Assembly: GCA_033398695.1 (NCBI GenBank)
Contig: CM065804.1
Coordinates: 119,779,501 to 119,843,500, forward strand
Length of the DNA stretch: 64,000 nucleotides
Source: Orobanche coerulescens
Lineage: Eukaryota; Streptophyta; Magnoliopsida; Lamiales; Orobanchaceae
Reading direction: 5' to 3'
The notes beneath the pieces were generated by a model. The model made no database searches, was not told the DNA's origin, and worked only from the letters and a program-made list of their open reading frames with translations. The position numbers were made by a program, and so were the translations under genes. Shown here piece after piece: positions 10,236 to 22,056 of the stretch (positions are counted from its first letter, which is position 1; every line of letters starts with the position of its first letter).

Positions 10236-11855
10236 TGACACGCCTTTAGTGTAACTATCGCAAGTGCACGATATCGTATCAAGTAGTAAGTGGACTTTTT
10301 GAGTTTGGTTTATCGATCCCACGAGGAAGTTAGGTTATATATTGAATTATACACTATTTAACTATTTGTTATAGAGATTTGTATGATTGAAACACACAAT
10401 TTAAGAGTTTGGTTTGACAATTGCAAAGAAAATACAATAATAGTTCTAATATTCAAGGAATTGAAAGATTGCACTAATAATAGATTAATAAAAGATAAAA
10501 TGAAATAGTTGGGATTACAAACTTAGTTCATCATTAGTTATAGAAGATGTATAGGAGATCATAAGATTAATTTTAATTATTATATTTTGTAGATTAGATT
10601 TTCCTTAAAAAGACGGTTTCTCTTTCGAACTATAAAACGCCCTTTATATATTGAATCAATCCACTATATTTCTATGTTGATTGGCTTCAATACATAGCAT
10701 TAGGTTTTATGAAAATAACTCATAGAATCATCTAAGGTCTATAAGTATATTACTATCCCCTAGAACAACTTAGAGCGAAGATCATTTGATCTAATGAAAC
10801 ATATTTTCTTTCGAAACATATGAAGACCATAAATATCGTCATTTATTGGCCAAATAAATAAAGATTGGTAAAACAATGAAAATCACACACAATAATAAGT
10901 AATTCATAATAGATCTTTATACAAACTTAAATAACATGACTAACCTTGTTTATAATCCCACCTAAGGTAACTTAGCCCATTAAGGGTTTATTCAACATAT
11001 TACAAGCTTGAGTGGTCATTAATAGTTGAAAAGGGGAAAGAATTGATCATAACTCCCTTAGTAGATAAAGGAGAAAGAAACAATAAACTCCCTCAACAAC
11101 ATAAGCTAAACCACACTTACACAAATCACTCAAGAATACAAGTGTGTTCTTCACAAAAAGAAAAAGTATTACAAAGTGAGAAAATAATAAGATGAATTAT
11201 GAATAATGATGGATCTAAGGGGTCTATTTATATACCTAAAGTCATATAATACCTCCAAAACTCCAGCATTATTACATTAGATCGGATCAATGCCACTTAT
11301 CCCCTCAATAATAGACCAAAAGTATAAAAAATTAGGCAATGATCAATAATCTGCCAAGAGTTACGGCCGTAACATTGAGGAGTTACGGCCGTAACTATTA
11401 TGACATACGGCCGTAACATTGAGGATTTACGGCCGTAACATGGCTTCATAAATTTGCATTTTGTGAGTTACGCCCGTACACGCCCGTATGGAGTTTCAGA
11501 CTTCATTTTCAGCCCAGAATTTCTTAGACTTTGCATTTTTGCCCCAAATCTTCTTCGGATGATAACTTTTGATGTATAACTCTGATTTTGAATCTGTAAA
11601 GACTGCCGAACTCGTCCTAGAAAGCCCTACAATATGAATATATAAAATTCTACAAAGAGAATATTTTATAAACATGTTATTTCTTGAGTAAATCAGTAAT
11701 TCAATCCGATTAAGACTAGATTTACATCTTCATCTGATAAAAATAAAATTATTAAAAGCTACTTAATTATAAGCAAAAACGAGTAGACTAGATCAATTAT
11801 GGGTGAAATATATCGATACAAACCATGGATAAGTGTATAAAACTGACACTTATCA
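10236..11855 (-). repeat. E2 5' LTR
   Basis: 1620 bp, TGACACG...CTTATCA, the promoter copy for the - strand element. The two LTRs differ by a low percentage by eye (not aligned computationally), indicating a fairly old insertion. Confidence 0.95.
11225..11490 (-). promoter_or_regulatory. E2 LTR promoter: TATA box and palindrome cluster
   Basis: TATAAATA on the - strand at 11225-11232. Upstream in element sense, at 11359-11440, lie four copies or near copies of GTTACGGCCGTAAC, followed by two GCCCGTA half-like units at 11465-11490. The same arrangement is in the other LTR (TATA 3081-3088; palindromes 3213-3340). Palindromes are seen directly; a promoter role is inferred from position. Confidence 0.7.
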
Positions 11856-11860
11856 GCTAC

Positions 11861-12759
11861 CACCCGGTTTGCCACCAAAAAGAGGGATCGAGCACCAAAG
11901 AGACTTTGTGCTAGGAGCCATCATTCCAAACCGACAGGCATACTGAAATAATCCTGACGAAACTAAAGAGATTTAGCGGCAAGTCGAGGAGTTATTAAGT
12001 ACTGGGTATATCCGAGAAAGTTTGAGTCCTTGTGTCGTTCCGATAATTGTCGTACCGAAGAAAGACGGGACTTGGAGAATGTGCACCGACTGCCGAGCGG
12101 TGAACAATATCACGGTAAAGTATCGACATCCAATTCCAAGGTTAGATGATATGTTGGAAGAATTACATGGTTCACGTGTGTTTAGTAAAATTGTTTTAAT
12201 GAAAGGTATCACCAAATTTGTATGAAAGAAGGGGATGAATGGAAAACGGCCTTTAAAACTAAATACAGATTATATGAATGGTTGGTAATGCCTATTGGTC
12301 TTACAAATGCACCGAGCACTTTTATGCGGCTAATGAATCATGTTTTGCATGCTTATTGGAAAATTTCTTGTCATATACTTTGATGATATTCTCATTTATA
12401 GCAAGAGTATAGACGAACACGTTGAACATTTAAGATTGGTTTTAATTACCTTGCAAAAGGGACAATTATATGCTAGTCTTAAGAAATGTACTTTTTGCAT
12501 GAGTGAGGTTATATTCCTTGGGTATGTCGTTAGTATTGACGGCATAAAAGTTCATGAAGAAAAGATAAGGGCCATACGAGAATGGCCTAGACCGACTAAT
12601 GCAACTGAGGTAAGAAGCTTTTACAGTTTAGCAGGTTTTTATCGACGCTTTGTTAAAGATTTTAACACGATTGCAGCCCCGTTAAATGAACTTGTAAAGA
12701 AACATGCTAAATTTCATTGGGGTGATGATCAAGAAAACGCCTTTAACACAACACATTAA
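11861..12759 (+). pseudogene. E1 reverse transcriptase pseudogene
   Basis: Continues the piece ending at 2092. Blocks in order: [30 protein letters not shown] (about 12046-12110), [24 protein letters not shown], then after a frameshift near 12205 the [15 protein letters not shown] segment, [14 protein letters not shown], another shift near 12360, and the catalytic [11 protein letters not shown] near 12375. It ends with the thumb/connection FYSLAGFYRRFVKDFN. The catalytic YxDD is intact but the ORF is broken at least three times. Confidence 0.9.
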
Positions 12760-13160
12760 AGGATAAATTATGCACCGCACCTGTTTTAGCATTACCAGAT
12801 TTTTCTAACACTTTTGAAGTTGAGTGTGATGCTTCAGGAGTAGGAATTGGAGTGGTATTAAAAGAGGCCGATTTCTTACTTTAGCGAGAAACTTGGAGGA
12901 GCGATGTTAAACTATCCTACATATGATAAAGAATTGTATGCTATGGTTAGAGCTTTATGTACGTGGCAACACTACTTATGGCCTAAGGAGTTCGTGATTC
13001 ACACGGATCATGAATCATTAAAGCATCTCAAAGGACAAAATAAGTTGAGTAAAATACATGCCAAATGGTTAGAGGAGATCGAATCATTTCCTTACATCAT
13101 CAAGTATAAACAAGGTAAGGAGAACGTCGTTGTCGATGCATTGTGTAGAAGGTATGTATT
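12760..13160 (+). pseudogene. E1 RNase H pseudogene
   Basis: Shifted frames encode [19 protein letters not shown], then from 12904 [37 protein letters not shown], and the end segment VVDALCRR (normally VADALSRR). A frameshift near 12880 separates the two halves. Confidence 0.85.
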
Positions 13161-13561
13161 ACTTAATACGCTTTCTTGTATATTGTTGGGATTTGAGCTC
13201 TTGAAAGGATCTTACGTGGGAGATAAAGATTTTGGCGAAACATATGTTGCTTGGGAAACAAAAAGAGTGGATAAATTTTATCGGGCTGATGGATTTTTAT
13301 TCCGTGAAAATAAACTTTGCATTCCTTTCTGTTCGACACGGGAGTTATTAGTAAGGGAAGCATATAGTGGGGATTAATGGGACATTTCGGAATTGCCAGA
13401 ACTTTTGAAATATTACATGAACACTTCTTTTGGCCTAAACTGAAACATGATGTTTATAAAATTATCAATTCATGCATTATTTGTCGAAGGGCAAAATCAC
13501 GAGTTTTACCACATGGTTTGTACATGCCACTTCCAGTTCCTAATGAGCTTTGGGTTGGTCT
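13161..13561 (+). pseudogene. E1 integrase zinc domain
   Basis: The RH-IN linker is followed by the HHCC domain at 13359-13490: GHFGIARTFEIL, HFFWPKLKHDVYK, CIICRRAKSR. A stop at 13375-13377 precedes it. The frame is cut at 13561 by E3 and resumes at 23207 with SMDFVLGLP. Confidence 0.88.
13557..13561. repeat. Target-site duplication of E3 (GGTCT), left copy
   Basis: GGTCT at 13557-13561 and again at 23202-23206, flanking TGTAACACC...GGGTATTACA exactly. Confidence 0.95.
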
Positions 13562-15928
13562 TGTAACACCCTGAGATATTCGGAATAATTACAGCGCCGT
13601 AAACCCTTTAAGTAAGGATTTACAAGGCTAATTTAAATGAAATGTAAATATAAGACACCAATACTGCGGAAATTCAAGTTTACAAAACCATTCAACTGGT
13701 TTAACGAGTAATTAATACAACCATATCGAAATGATATAATAAGACACGCGTACTCGAGTACTGAAATCAAAACAAGAAAACAAATCACCAACAACAACGA
13801 ACATCACTGAACCCCTTCGTCGTCATGTTGGTACTGTGGCTGTTTCCCTGCTCCTCGGCTACCTGAACATCAAAACAAATGTCCACCCCCGAAGGGGTTA
13901 GCAAAACGATGCTAGTACAAGTATCATTTAAACGAATCAAATATGCATCAACAATACATAACAAGATACACCACACGGACTTCCGCTACCGGAATCCGAT
14001 AATGCGAATCCACAAGATTCCGTTAACACAGCAAGGGTATTCCAATGATCCAGCGCCCTCAGCATAGATCCCAAGATGATCCCGTCGGACCAACACGAGG
14101 TGGAAATAACCCGTCCAATGATCCAGCGTCCTCAGCCTAGATCCCAAGATGATCCCGTCGGACCAACACGAGGTGGACATCCGATCCAGCACCCTCAGCA
14201 TAAATCGTACAACGTACACAAACACAACTCATGCATACACATATGACAAATCATTATGTTCATCAACATGAACATACAAACACTAGATAACGAGTATCAT
14301 GACAATTCAACAAAAATAATTTCCATGTTCAACAACATGAATAAACCACAAACATGTTCAAAATACCAATTTTAACACATTACGATACTTGCCTCGAAGA
14401 TGGCAAGAACGAAATACTTTAATGATCTCAACACACTCGAAGGCCGCCTCCTTCGATCAACGTAGCAAGCTCGAACCTTAACAAAAGAAATGATATACAA
14501 ATCATATCAAGTCGAACGATTGCCTAACAATTCGATCTACGGCCCAAAAGCTCAAAATGTGCAATCTGCCTGAACCACTTAGCGTACGCTACGTACTCTA
14601 TGTAGCGTGCGCTAAGCCTGCCTGTTAGCGTACGCTATCGTATAAGCCTAGGGTACGCTAGCCACGGACTGACAGTTCTCTCTGATCAGCCGACTGACTC
14701 GTACGTTACGTACCACACGTAGCGTGCGTTAACTTATCCCCGATAGCGCACGTTAACTAACGTATGATAGCGTGCGCTAACCGTGCATGGCAGATTACTA
14801 CTGGTAGAAAACTGGATCTAATGGTGACGAACTCATGAATTCTATGGTGATAATACAAGTCATCCCCGAGCATATCATGCTAATAAGGTTTGTGAAAGTT
14901 CTATACGTACTAAATGACTATGAAATACAAATATACGTATAATCATCTCAACACCATAATTCATCTTAGATCTTCAAGGGATATCCTGAGTTCAATCCGT
15001 TATACGACCCAAAACGTATGATTCCTTTATATAAACGCATAAAAACTTGAAAATCTCCATATACTGATCACAAATCGGTTTGAAAATGCTAAGGAGTCCA
15101 TATACTAAAACGGTTCAAAGGTTCATACGATGAATAAGTGCCGAAATGTCGAAAATATCCTTCTAACACAAGATGTTCGACTATTAACGAATCTAACTAC
15201 CTAGATAAACATGATAAAACGTCCTTTAGAACACTACTAGTATTGGTGAAGAATCACATACCTCAAAGTAGGGAAGAACAAAGAGGAAATCGAAGCAATC
15301 CAACGTCGAAGGCTTGAACACCAATCCTCAATGATCTATAATCTTCAACACGAGCTAGGATGCTGATATGAAGTGTTTAGGATGTTGAGAGTAATACTCT
15401 AAGTATAAGAATTCGGATGTGGGAAAAAGAAAGGACTGAAAACACGAAAAGGATGCTGTCCTATTTATAGGAAATGGTTATTAGCGTGCGCTAGTCCATG
15501 CTCGTAGCGTGCGCTAACGGCTTACTGACTTCACTGTACTCGGCACTTAGCGTGCGCTATTCTCATGTCAGTAGCGTGCGCTAAGGCGTTGACTTGGATT
15601 TTCCCGAAAGCCATCCAGGTTCATCCCGACACAATCCGACCAAGATCCCTGGCCTGATCTCACCTACCACACGTCTCAATCATATTGACCACGTTTAGCG
15701 TGCGCTAATGCTCCTTTGTAGCGTGCGCTAAGGATCCATGTTAGCGTACGCTACACATAGCCGATAGTGTGCGCTACATGCGCAGAATTACAATCTTTAA
15801 ATCACATACATGAAATCATACGCTCAACAACATCGGATTATGAAATACGGAGAATAATACTCAGATCAAGGTGCAACAATTACAATGTTACAAGTTCCAA
15901 ATACATATCAGAAATCTCGGGTATTACA
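13562..15928 (-). repeat. E3 3' LTR
   Basis: 2367 bp, TGTAACACCC...GTATTACA. It carries two palindrome clusters (14579-14785 and 15483-15782), a TATAAATA on the - strand at 15462-15469, and GATC-rich subrepeats at 14042-14205. Confidence 0.95.
14042..14205 (-). repeat. E3 LTR GATC-rich subrepeats
   Basis: Two full copies and a partial copy of a roughly 70-bp unit containing GATCCAGCGCCCTCAGC, CCCAAGATGATCCCGTCGG and ACCAACACGAGGTGG. The other E3 LTR has the set at about 21317-21480, and E4 LTRs carry homologous units on the opposite strand. Confidence 0.85.
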
Positions 15929-15944
15929 TCCTTCCTCCCTAAAA
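15929..15944 (-). other. E3 polypurine tract
   Basis: On the - strand TTAGGGAGGAAGGA directly precedes the TG of the 3' LTR. Confidence 0.8.
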
Positions 15945-15963
15945 AGAAGTTTCGTCCCGAAAC

Positions 15964-16494
15964 TTAAGATGAAAACAACTCTGGATATCTAGCCTTCATA
16001 CAGTCCTCCGTTTCCCAAGTGGCCTCTTCGACTCCGTGTCGTGACCATTGTACTTTAACCAAGTGTATTGGTTTATTCCTCAATTGTTTGATCCGACTCT
16101 CAAGTATCTTGATTGGTCTCTCTTCGAAGGTGCCATCATTAGCTATCTCGATCTCGTCGAAATCAATGACGTGAATGGGGTCCGGTACATACTTCCGCAA
16201 TTGGGATACGTGAAACACATTGTGAATGTGACTCAGCGATGGCGGTAAGGCCAACCTGTATGCTAAATCTCCAACCCTCTCGAGGATCTCGAATGGTCCG
16301 ATATATCTAGGACTAAGATTGCCTCTCCTCCCAAAACGGAAAATCCCTCATGTAGGAGACACCTTCAATAGTACATGGTCCCCAGCGTCGAACTCTAGAG
16401 GGCGACGACGTACGTCTGCATAAGACTTCTGTCGACTCCGGGCAGTCAACAGTCTTTCTCGAATCAAAGTTATCTTCTCTTGAGTCTGAATTAT
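15964..16494 (-). pseudogene. E3 integrase C-terminus with chromodomain
   Basis: Frames before 16254 encode the GPFEILERVG and LAYRLALPPSLSHIHNVFH segments. The last 96-residue ORF ends in a chromodomain: KILESRIKQLRN, LVKVQWSRHGVEEATWETED. Chromodomains of Tekay integrases are thought to guide insertion to marked chromatin. The element's polypurine tract follows 35 bases downstream. Confidence 0.88.
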
Positions 16495-17489
16495 CTATTC
16501 CGGTTCCGTCCCGATCAAATCCGAAGAATCATCCCAACACAGGGGTGATCGGCATCTTCTCCCGTACAAAGCTTCAAATGGTGCCATCTTAATAGAAGCA
16601 TGCCAACTATTATTGTAAGTGAATTCAATCAATGGCAAATGAACTTCCCAATCAGTTGACCAATCAAAAGCACAGGCTCTAAGCATGTCCTCTACTGTTT
16701 GTATAGTCCTTTCGGACTGACCGTCCGTTTGGGGATGATAAGCCGTGCTAAAGTTGAGCTCAGTCCCCAGAGTCCTGTGAACTGCTTTCCAGAAGTGAGA
16801 CACGAAACGACCATCTCGATCCGAAATAATGGTCTTCGGCGTCCCATGCAATCTGACTATCTCCGCAATAAATACTCGCGCCAATCTCTCGGGTCCCCAT
16901 GTATCTTTAATCCCTAAGAAATGAGCCGACTTGGTTAGTCGATCAACTACAACCCAAATCATGTTCATTCCCGTTCTAGTCCTTGGCATACTGGTGATGA
17001 AATCCATCGAGATGTCCTCCCACTTCCATTCAGGGATCGGAAGCGGCTTTAACATTCTGGCAGGTCGCTGATGTTCAATCTTAACTTGCTGACAAGTCAA
17101 GCACCTCGAAACGTACTCTGCTACGTCCTTCTTCATATTCCCCCACCAGAAGTTTTGTTTTAAATCCTTATACATCTTACTGCTCCCCGGGTGAATAGAA
17201 TAGGGCGCGCTGTGAGCTTCCTTCAGAATAGTCCGTCTCAAATCATCATCATCGGGAACGCAAAGTCGACTCCGAAATCTCAGAACTCCATCGTCCTGTA
17301 TCACGAATCCTGGGGCTTTTCCTTTCTTTACTTCGTCAAATAACCGAAGGATCAGAGAATCGTTCAACTGCTTAGATTTGATTTCCTCGACTAGTGACGA
17401 AGTCAGTTCCATCACATATAGTTGCCCTTGAATTCCTGGTGCCCATACTTCAATCCCTTCGCGGATCAGTTCTCGTTGAATGCTGGTTT
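16495..17489 (-). pseudogene. E3 integrase, zinc domain and DDE core
   Basis: From the long ORF beginning at 17604. HHCC domain around residues 130-175 (H-SAPYSIHPG ... CLTCQQVK). Catalytic residues: Asp in ISMDFITSMP, Asp in IISDRDGRF, Glu in DGQSERTIQ. The conserved FEALYGRRCRSPLCW segment follows. The ORF is stopped by TAG after GTEPE where E4 has Leu. Confidence 0.9.
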
Positions 17490-17850
17490 GGGACGTAAGT
17501 GCTTCCAACACTCGAAGAGAAACAGGTTTACGGCTCAATGCATCAGCTACAACGTTTGCTTTCCCCGGATGATAGAGAATCTCTAAGTCGTAATCCTTGG
17601 TCAATTCCAGCCACCTTCTCTACCTCATGTTTAATTCTTTCTGACTGAAAATGTACTTGAGGCTCTTATGATCTGTAAAGATCTGAAAATGAGTGCCGTA
17701 CAAATAATGTCTCCAAATTTTCAAGGCAAAGACTACAGCTGCTAACTCCAGATCATGAGTCGGGTAATTTACTTCGTACGGTTTCAACTGCCGAGAAGCA
17801 TAGGCAATTACCTTATCCTTTTGCATCAACACACATCCCAGACCCTGATT
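17490..17850 (-). pseudogene. E3 RNase H
   Basis: ORF 17620-17832 holds [40 protein letters not shown] and [24 protein letters not shown] follows where Gln or His is expected before RRWLEL. The domain ends in the next ORF with [16 protein letters not shown]. Confidence 0.88.
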
Positions 17851-18669
17851 TTAAGCGTCGCTGTAAACCATGAATCCATCAGTTCCATCTGGCAATGCTA
17901 AAATAGGTGATGTCGTCAGTCTCTTCTTAAGTTCATCAAAACCAGCCTGGCATTTCTCATCCCACTTAAACTTTTGAGTTTTCTGTAACAGCTGAGTGAG
18001 AGGACGAGAGATCTTGGAAAATCCTTCTACAAAGCGGCGATAATATCCAGCAAGTCCTAGGAAACTCCGGACTTCTTTCACATTATTAGGAGCTTCCCAT
18101 TCCAAGATTGCTTCGACTTTCTTCGGGTCCACCTGAACTCCGTCAGCTGATATCACATGCCCAAGGAAAGTTACCTCCCTAAGCCAGAACTCGCATTTTG
18201 AAAGCTTTGCATACAGTTGTTCCTCCCTCAAGGTGCTCAAAACTACCCGTAAATGTTCGGCATGCTCCTCTGCGTCCCTCGAATATATCAAGATGTCATC
18301 AATGAAGACGACCACAAATTTATCCAAGTATTTAAAGAATACCCGATTCATCAATTGCATTAATACCGCAGGAGCATTGGTAAGTCCAAACGGCATCACT
18401 ACGAATTCATAATGCCCGTACCGGGACCTGAAAGCAGACTTTGGTATATCCGATTCCTTAATCCTCAACTGATGGTATCCTGATCGCAAGTCAATCTTTG
18501 AGAATACCCTTGCCCCTTGCAGTTGATCAAACAAGTCGTCGATCCGAGGTATAGGATACTTATTCTTGATCGTCATCTGGTTGAGCTCCCTGTAATCAAT
18601 ACACAGTCGGAGGGATCCGTCTTTCTTCCGGACAAAGAGAACGGGCGCTCCCCAAGGAGAAATGCTAGG
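17851..18669 (-). pseudogene. E3 reverse transcriptase
   Basis: Contains [57 protein letters not shown], catalytic [13 protein letters not shown], and [20 protein letters not shown]. All RT blocks are present from the internal ATG at 18576. It is closed by TAA where E4 has Ser (SDAS). Confidence 0.9.
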
Positions 18670-19392
18670 TTAAATATAGCCCTTCTGTAACAATTCCTCC
18701 AGTTGCTTCTTGAGTTCATACATCTCGGTTGGCGCCATGCGGTATGGTGCTCTAGAAATAGGAGCTGCTCCAGGCTCTAATTTGATAGTGAATTCCACTT
18801 CTCTCTGCGGAGGTAACCCAGGTAGTTCGTCAGGAAATACATCTGAGAACCCATTCACAACTGAAATAGACGAGAGCTCTACTCCTTCCTCTTTCCTCAT
18901 GGCATAACACCAAAGTCCATGACATCCTTGCTTCAGTAATTTCACGGCTTTCATTGCTTTAATCAATTTTCCCGAGCTTCCCGGTCTCCACCCTCGAAAT
19001 AAGTGTTCAGATCCGTCATCAGCAATGATAGAAATGACTCTCTCTCGGTAATTCAGAATAGCTCCATAACGGTTGAGCCAATCGTCTCCGAGAATTAAAT
19101 CGTCACCGTAGATGTCAACTACAATAAGATTCGATGGCCAATCTCTCCCTCCTATAGACACCGAAAAATCTCTAACCTCTAGGGTTCCCACAATTCTCTC
19201 TCCACTCGGCAAACCCACAACATATGGTTCACAATCAAATAAGCACGAGATTTTTAAACGATTTACACAGTTCAATGATACAAAAGAATGTGTAGCTCTG
19301 GAATCGAATAAAACACTAACTGGTTGCAAAAGGATCTGAATCGTACCTGATGCAACAGCAGTGTTCTGATCGCCGATTTCCTCATCTCGCAT
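18670..19392 (-). pseudogene. E3 protease and RT N-terminus
   Basis: 240 residues. The protease active site reads FDSRATHSF near residue 30; E4 has FDSGATHSF, so the essential Gly is lost by G to A. Further protease segments are VGLPSGERIVGTLEVRDF and DDLILGDDWLNRYGAILNY. Residues about 160-240 form the RT entry, FSDVFPDELPGLPPQREVEF to MYELKKQLEELLQKGYI, ended by a TAA that is CAA in E4. Confidence 0.85.
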
Positions 19393-20591
19393 AGCGGAGG
19401 AACGGACCCAGCACTGGATGTCTCTCTCTTCCCAACGTTTTGCTGCTGAAATCCACTCTGTTGTGTCTGGTTCACACTTATCTCCTTCGGAACTGGCGCT
19501 GGAGTGCGAGTACCAAAAGACCTAGTAGCAACTCCACAGAAAGTCGCACGGTGTCCTTCTTGTCCACAATCATAGCAAGTCACAGAAGATGCGGGGCAGT
19601 CATGTCGAATATGCCCTGCTCGACCACAATTGTAGCATTTCTTTGATGCGTCCGGAACTGCTGATGTAGTCCGGAACTTCTTTCCACCTCTAGAAGGATG
19701 TGGAGGTTTCCTAGCCGAATAAAAGGAAGACTGGCCCTTGCGGGGCCCACCACTCTTGTTTTCTGAGAAGCTGCCGGTCATCTTCTGCTTCTTCGCCTCC
19801 ACTGATTTCTCCACCGCCGCCTCTTTCATGTCGTAGGCCAGCGCTTTGTCTTGATACTGTCGCAACGTAGTACACTCGAATCCGGACATGTACTGCTGAA
19901 TCTTCGGCTTCATCCGCATATCGAAATGAAAAATCTTTTCTGCCTCCGTTCTGACCAAGTGCCGCACACAAGTCAGCTGATGATTAAAAGTTTTGATTAC
20001 ATCTGTCACAGATGCTTCCGAACTCTGTGGTGAGAAAAACTCTCGGATCTTTGCCTCTCTAACTGGACGAGGACAATACTGTGCTTCCATCATTAGTTTG
20101 AATTCCATCCAATCCGCATTATGATTCTCGGGTCGGATAGCTTCCCACCAATCAAAGGCCTCCCCAGTCAGAAAATACTAGGCAATGGGAACCTTTCGGT
20201 CCTCGGGACAGTTAAGACCCGCGAATATCTTCTCTAACTCCTTAAGCCAGGGATCCCAAGTAAGTGCCTCAGCAGATCCGTCAAAGTTAGGCGGGTGCAC
20301 TTTGACCACCTCAGCAAGCCCTCTGTCTCCCCGGTTATCCTTGTGGTGTCGCTGTCCCATCGCCGTCTGCATGCGGTCGACTACCCGGCGAATCTGGTTT
20401 ATCTGCGCCACCACTGTTGAAGCACTCCCGGCATGTTAGGATTTGCGTCGTCATTCGCCGATCCTTGCCGCCTCCGAATGGGAATCGGTTCGACTAGCTG
20501 ATAATTCTGGTGTAGTTGCGGAATCCTCCTGTCTCATGTTACCCCGTCCGCGTCCACGACCGCGTCCGCGTCCACGTCCTCCTCTAAACAT
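19393..20591 (-). pseudogene. gag: E3 gag pseudogene
   Basis: Starts at ATG 20591 with an Arg/Gly-rich N-terminus (MFRGGRGRGRGRG). Frameshifts near 20450 and a TAG at about 20178 (CAG in E4) break the front. The rest reads well from 20108: the gag domain with VRHLVRTEAEKIFHFDM and GFECTTLRQYQDKALAYDM, then two CCHC knuckles, CYNCGRAGHIRHDC and CYDCGQEGHRATFC. E5 has inserted at the homologous second knuckle of E4. Nucleocapsid knuckles bind element RNA. Confidence 0.85.
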
Positions 20592-20592
20592 A

Positions 20593-20703
20593 CTGTAAAC
20601 ACAATTCCTCAATATCCAGGACAAAGTTTTCGAAATAAAGCCCGTCGATACTCACAAAACAGTAATTAAGTAAAATGGTAGTATAAGAGATTAGGAGACT
20701 TAC
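20593..20703 (-). other. E3 putative leader intron
   Basis: On the - strand the donor TT|GTAAGTCTCC begins at 20703 and the acceptor TGTTTACAG ends at 20593, two bases before the gag ATG (20589-20591). Length 111 bp. E4 has a putative intron of the same length with the same ends. Splicing has not been shown. Confidence 0.55.
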
Positions 20704-20817
20704 AACCACGGTCCACATGACGACTTTTGGCTGAACAGTGATGTTTCGAACAACTCGTAAATCAATAACGTAAACAGACCCAACTTAAAACCCGACTGCC
20801 AAGATATCCATAAATCT

Positions 20818-20831
20818 TAGCTCCGATACCA
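20818..20831 (-). other. E3 primer binding site, initiator tRNA-Met
   Basis: On the - strand TGGTATCGGAGCTA, five bases inside the 5' LTR. The standard complement of plant initiator tRNA-Met is TGGTATCAGAGC, so there is one mismatch (G for A), shared with E4. Confidence 0.85.
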
Positions 20832-21852
20832 TATTCTGTAACACCCCGAGATATTCGGAATAATTACAGCGCCGTAAACCCTTTAAGTAAGGATTTACAA
20901 GGCTAATTTAAAAGAAATGTAAATATAAGACACCAATACTGCGGAAATTCAAGTTTACAAAACCATTCAACTGGTTTAACGAGTAATTAATACAACCATA
21001 TCGAAATGATATAATAAGACACGCGTACTCGAGTACTGAAATCAAAACAAGAAAACAAATCACCAACAACAACAAACATCACTGAACCCCTTCGTCGTTA
21101 CGTCAGTCGTGGTCGCTTTCCCTGCTCCTCGGCTACCTGAACATCAAAACAAATGTCCACCCCCGAAGGGGTTAGCAAAACGATGCTAGTACAAGTATCA
21201 TTTAAACGAATCAAATATGCATCAACAATACATAACAAGATACACCACACGGACTTCCGCTACCGGAATCCGATAATGCGAATCCACAGGATTCCGTTAA
21301 CACATCAAGGGTATTCCAATGATCCAGCGCCCTCAGCATAGATCCCAAGATGATCCCATCGGACCAACACGAGGTGGAAATAACCTGTCCAATGATCCAG
21401 CGCCCTCAGCCTAGATCCCAAGATGATCCCGTCGGACCAACACGAGGTGGACATCCGATCCAGCGCCCTCAGCATAGATCGTACAACGTACACAAACACA
21501 ACTCATGCATACACATATGCCAAATCATTATGTTCATCAACATGAACATACAAACACTAGATAACGAGTATCATGACAATTCAACAAAAATAATTTCCAT
21601 GTTCAACAACATGAATAAACCACAAACATGTTCAAAATACCAATTTTAACACATTACGATACTTGCCTCGAAGATGGCAAGAACGAAATACTTCAATGAT
21701 CTCAACACACTCGAAGGCCGCCTCCTTCGATCAATGTAGCAAGCTCGAACCTTAACAAAAGAAATGATATACAAATCATCTCAAGTCGAACGATTACCTA
21801 ACAATTCGATCTACGGCCCAAAAGCTCAAAATATGCAATCTGCCTGAACCAC

Positions 21853-22056
21853 TTAGCGTACGCTACGTACTCTATGTAGCATGCGCTAAGCCTGCCTGTT
21901 AGCGTACGCTATCGTATAAGCCTAGCGTACGCTAGCCACGGACTGACAGTTCTCTCTGATCAGCCAACTGACTCGTACGTTACGTACCACACATAGCGGG
22001 CGTTAACTTATCCCCGATAGCGCCGTTAACTAACGTATGTTAGCATGCGCTAACCG
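21853..22056 (-). promoter_or_regulatory. E3 second palindrome cluster, downstream of TATA
   Basis: Another group of TTAGCGTACGCTA, AGCGTACGCTAG and variants about 700-880 bp downstream of the TATA box in element sense, so within R/U5. Repeated at 14579-14785 in the other LTR. Some copies are degraded (TAGCGCCGTTAA). Confidence 0.65.

Larger units (their letters stand above)
2093..11855 (-). mobile_element. E2: Athila-type Ty3/gypsy retrotransposon
   Basis: A structurally complete 9.76-kb element on the - strand: two LTRs (TGACA...TTATCA), GCTAC duplication, tRNA-Asp primer site, polypurine tract, and gag, PR, RT, RNase H and integrase in order. Athila assignment rests on the gag N-terminus (LDPEIEATFRRRRR), the DL-(G)AS-INLMPLSIF protease form, the FMDDF RT box, the tRNA-Asp primer site and the GGAGGCAACCC motif after integrase. 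No env-position ORF is present; only about 1 kb separates integrase from the 3' LTR. Several stops and frameshifts make it non-autonomous now. Confidence 0.93.

Noticed and set aside
15483..15782. Regularly repeated short palindromes resembling a CRISPR array
   Set aside because: Spacing and units are irregular, they lie in LTR U3 regions of a plant retrotransposon, they are duplicated in the partner LTR, and no cas-like gene exists.
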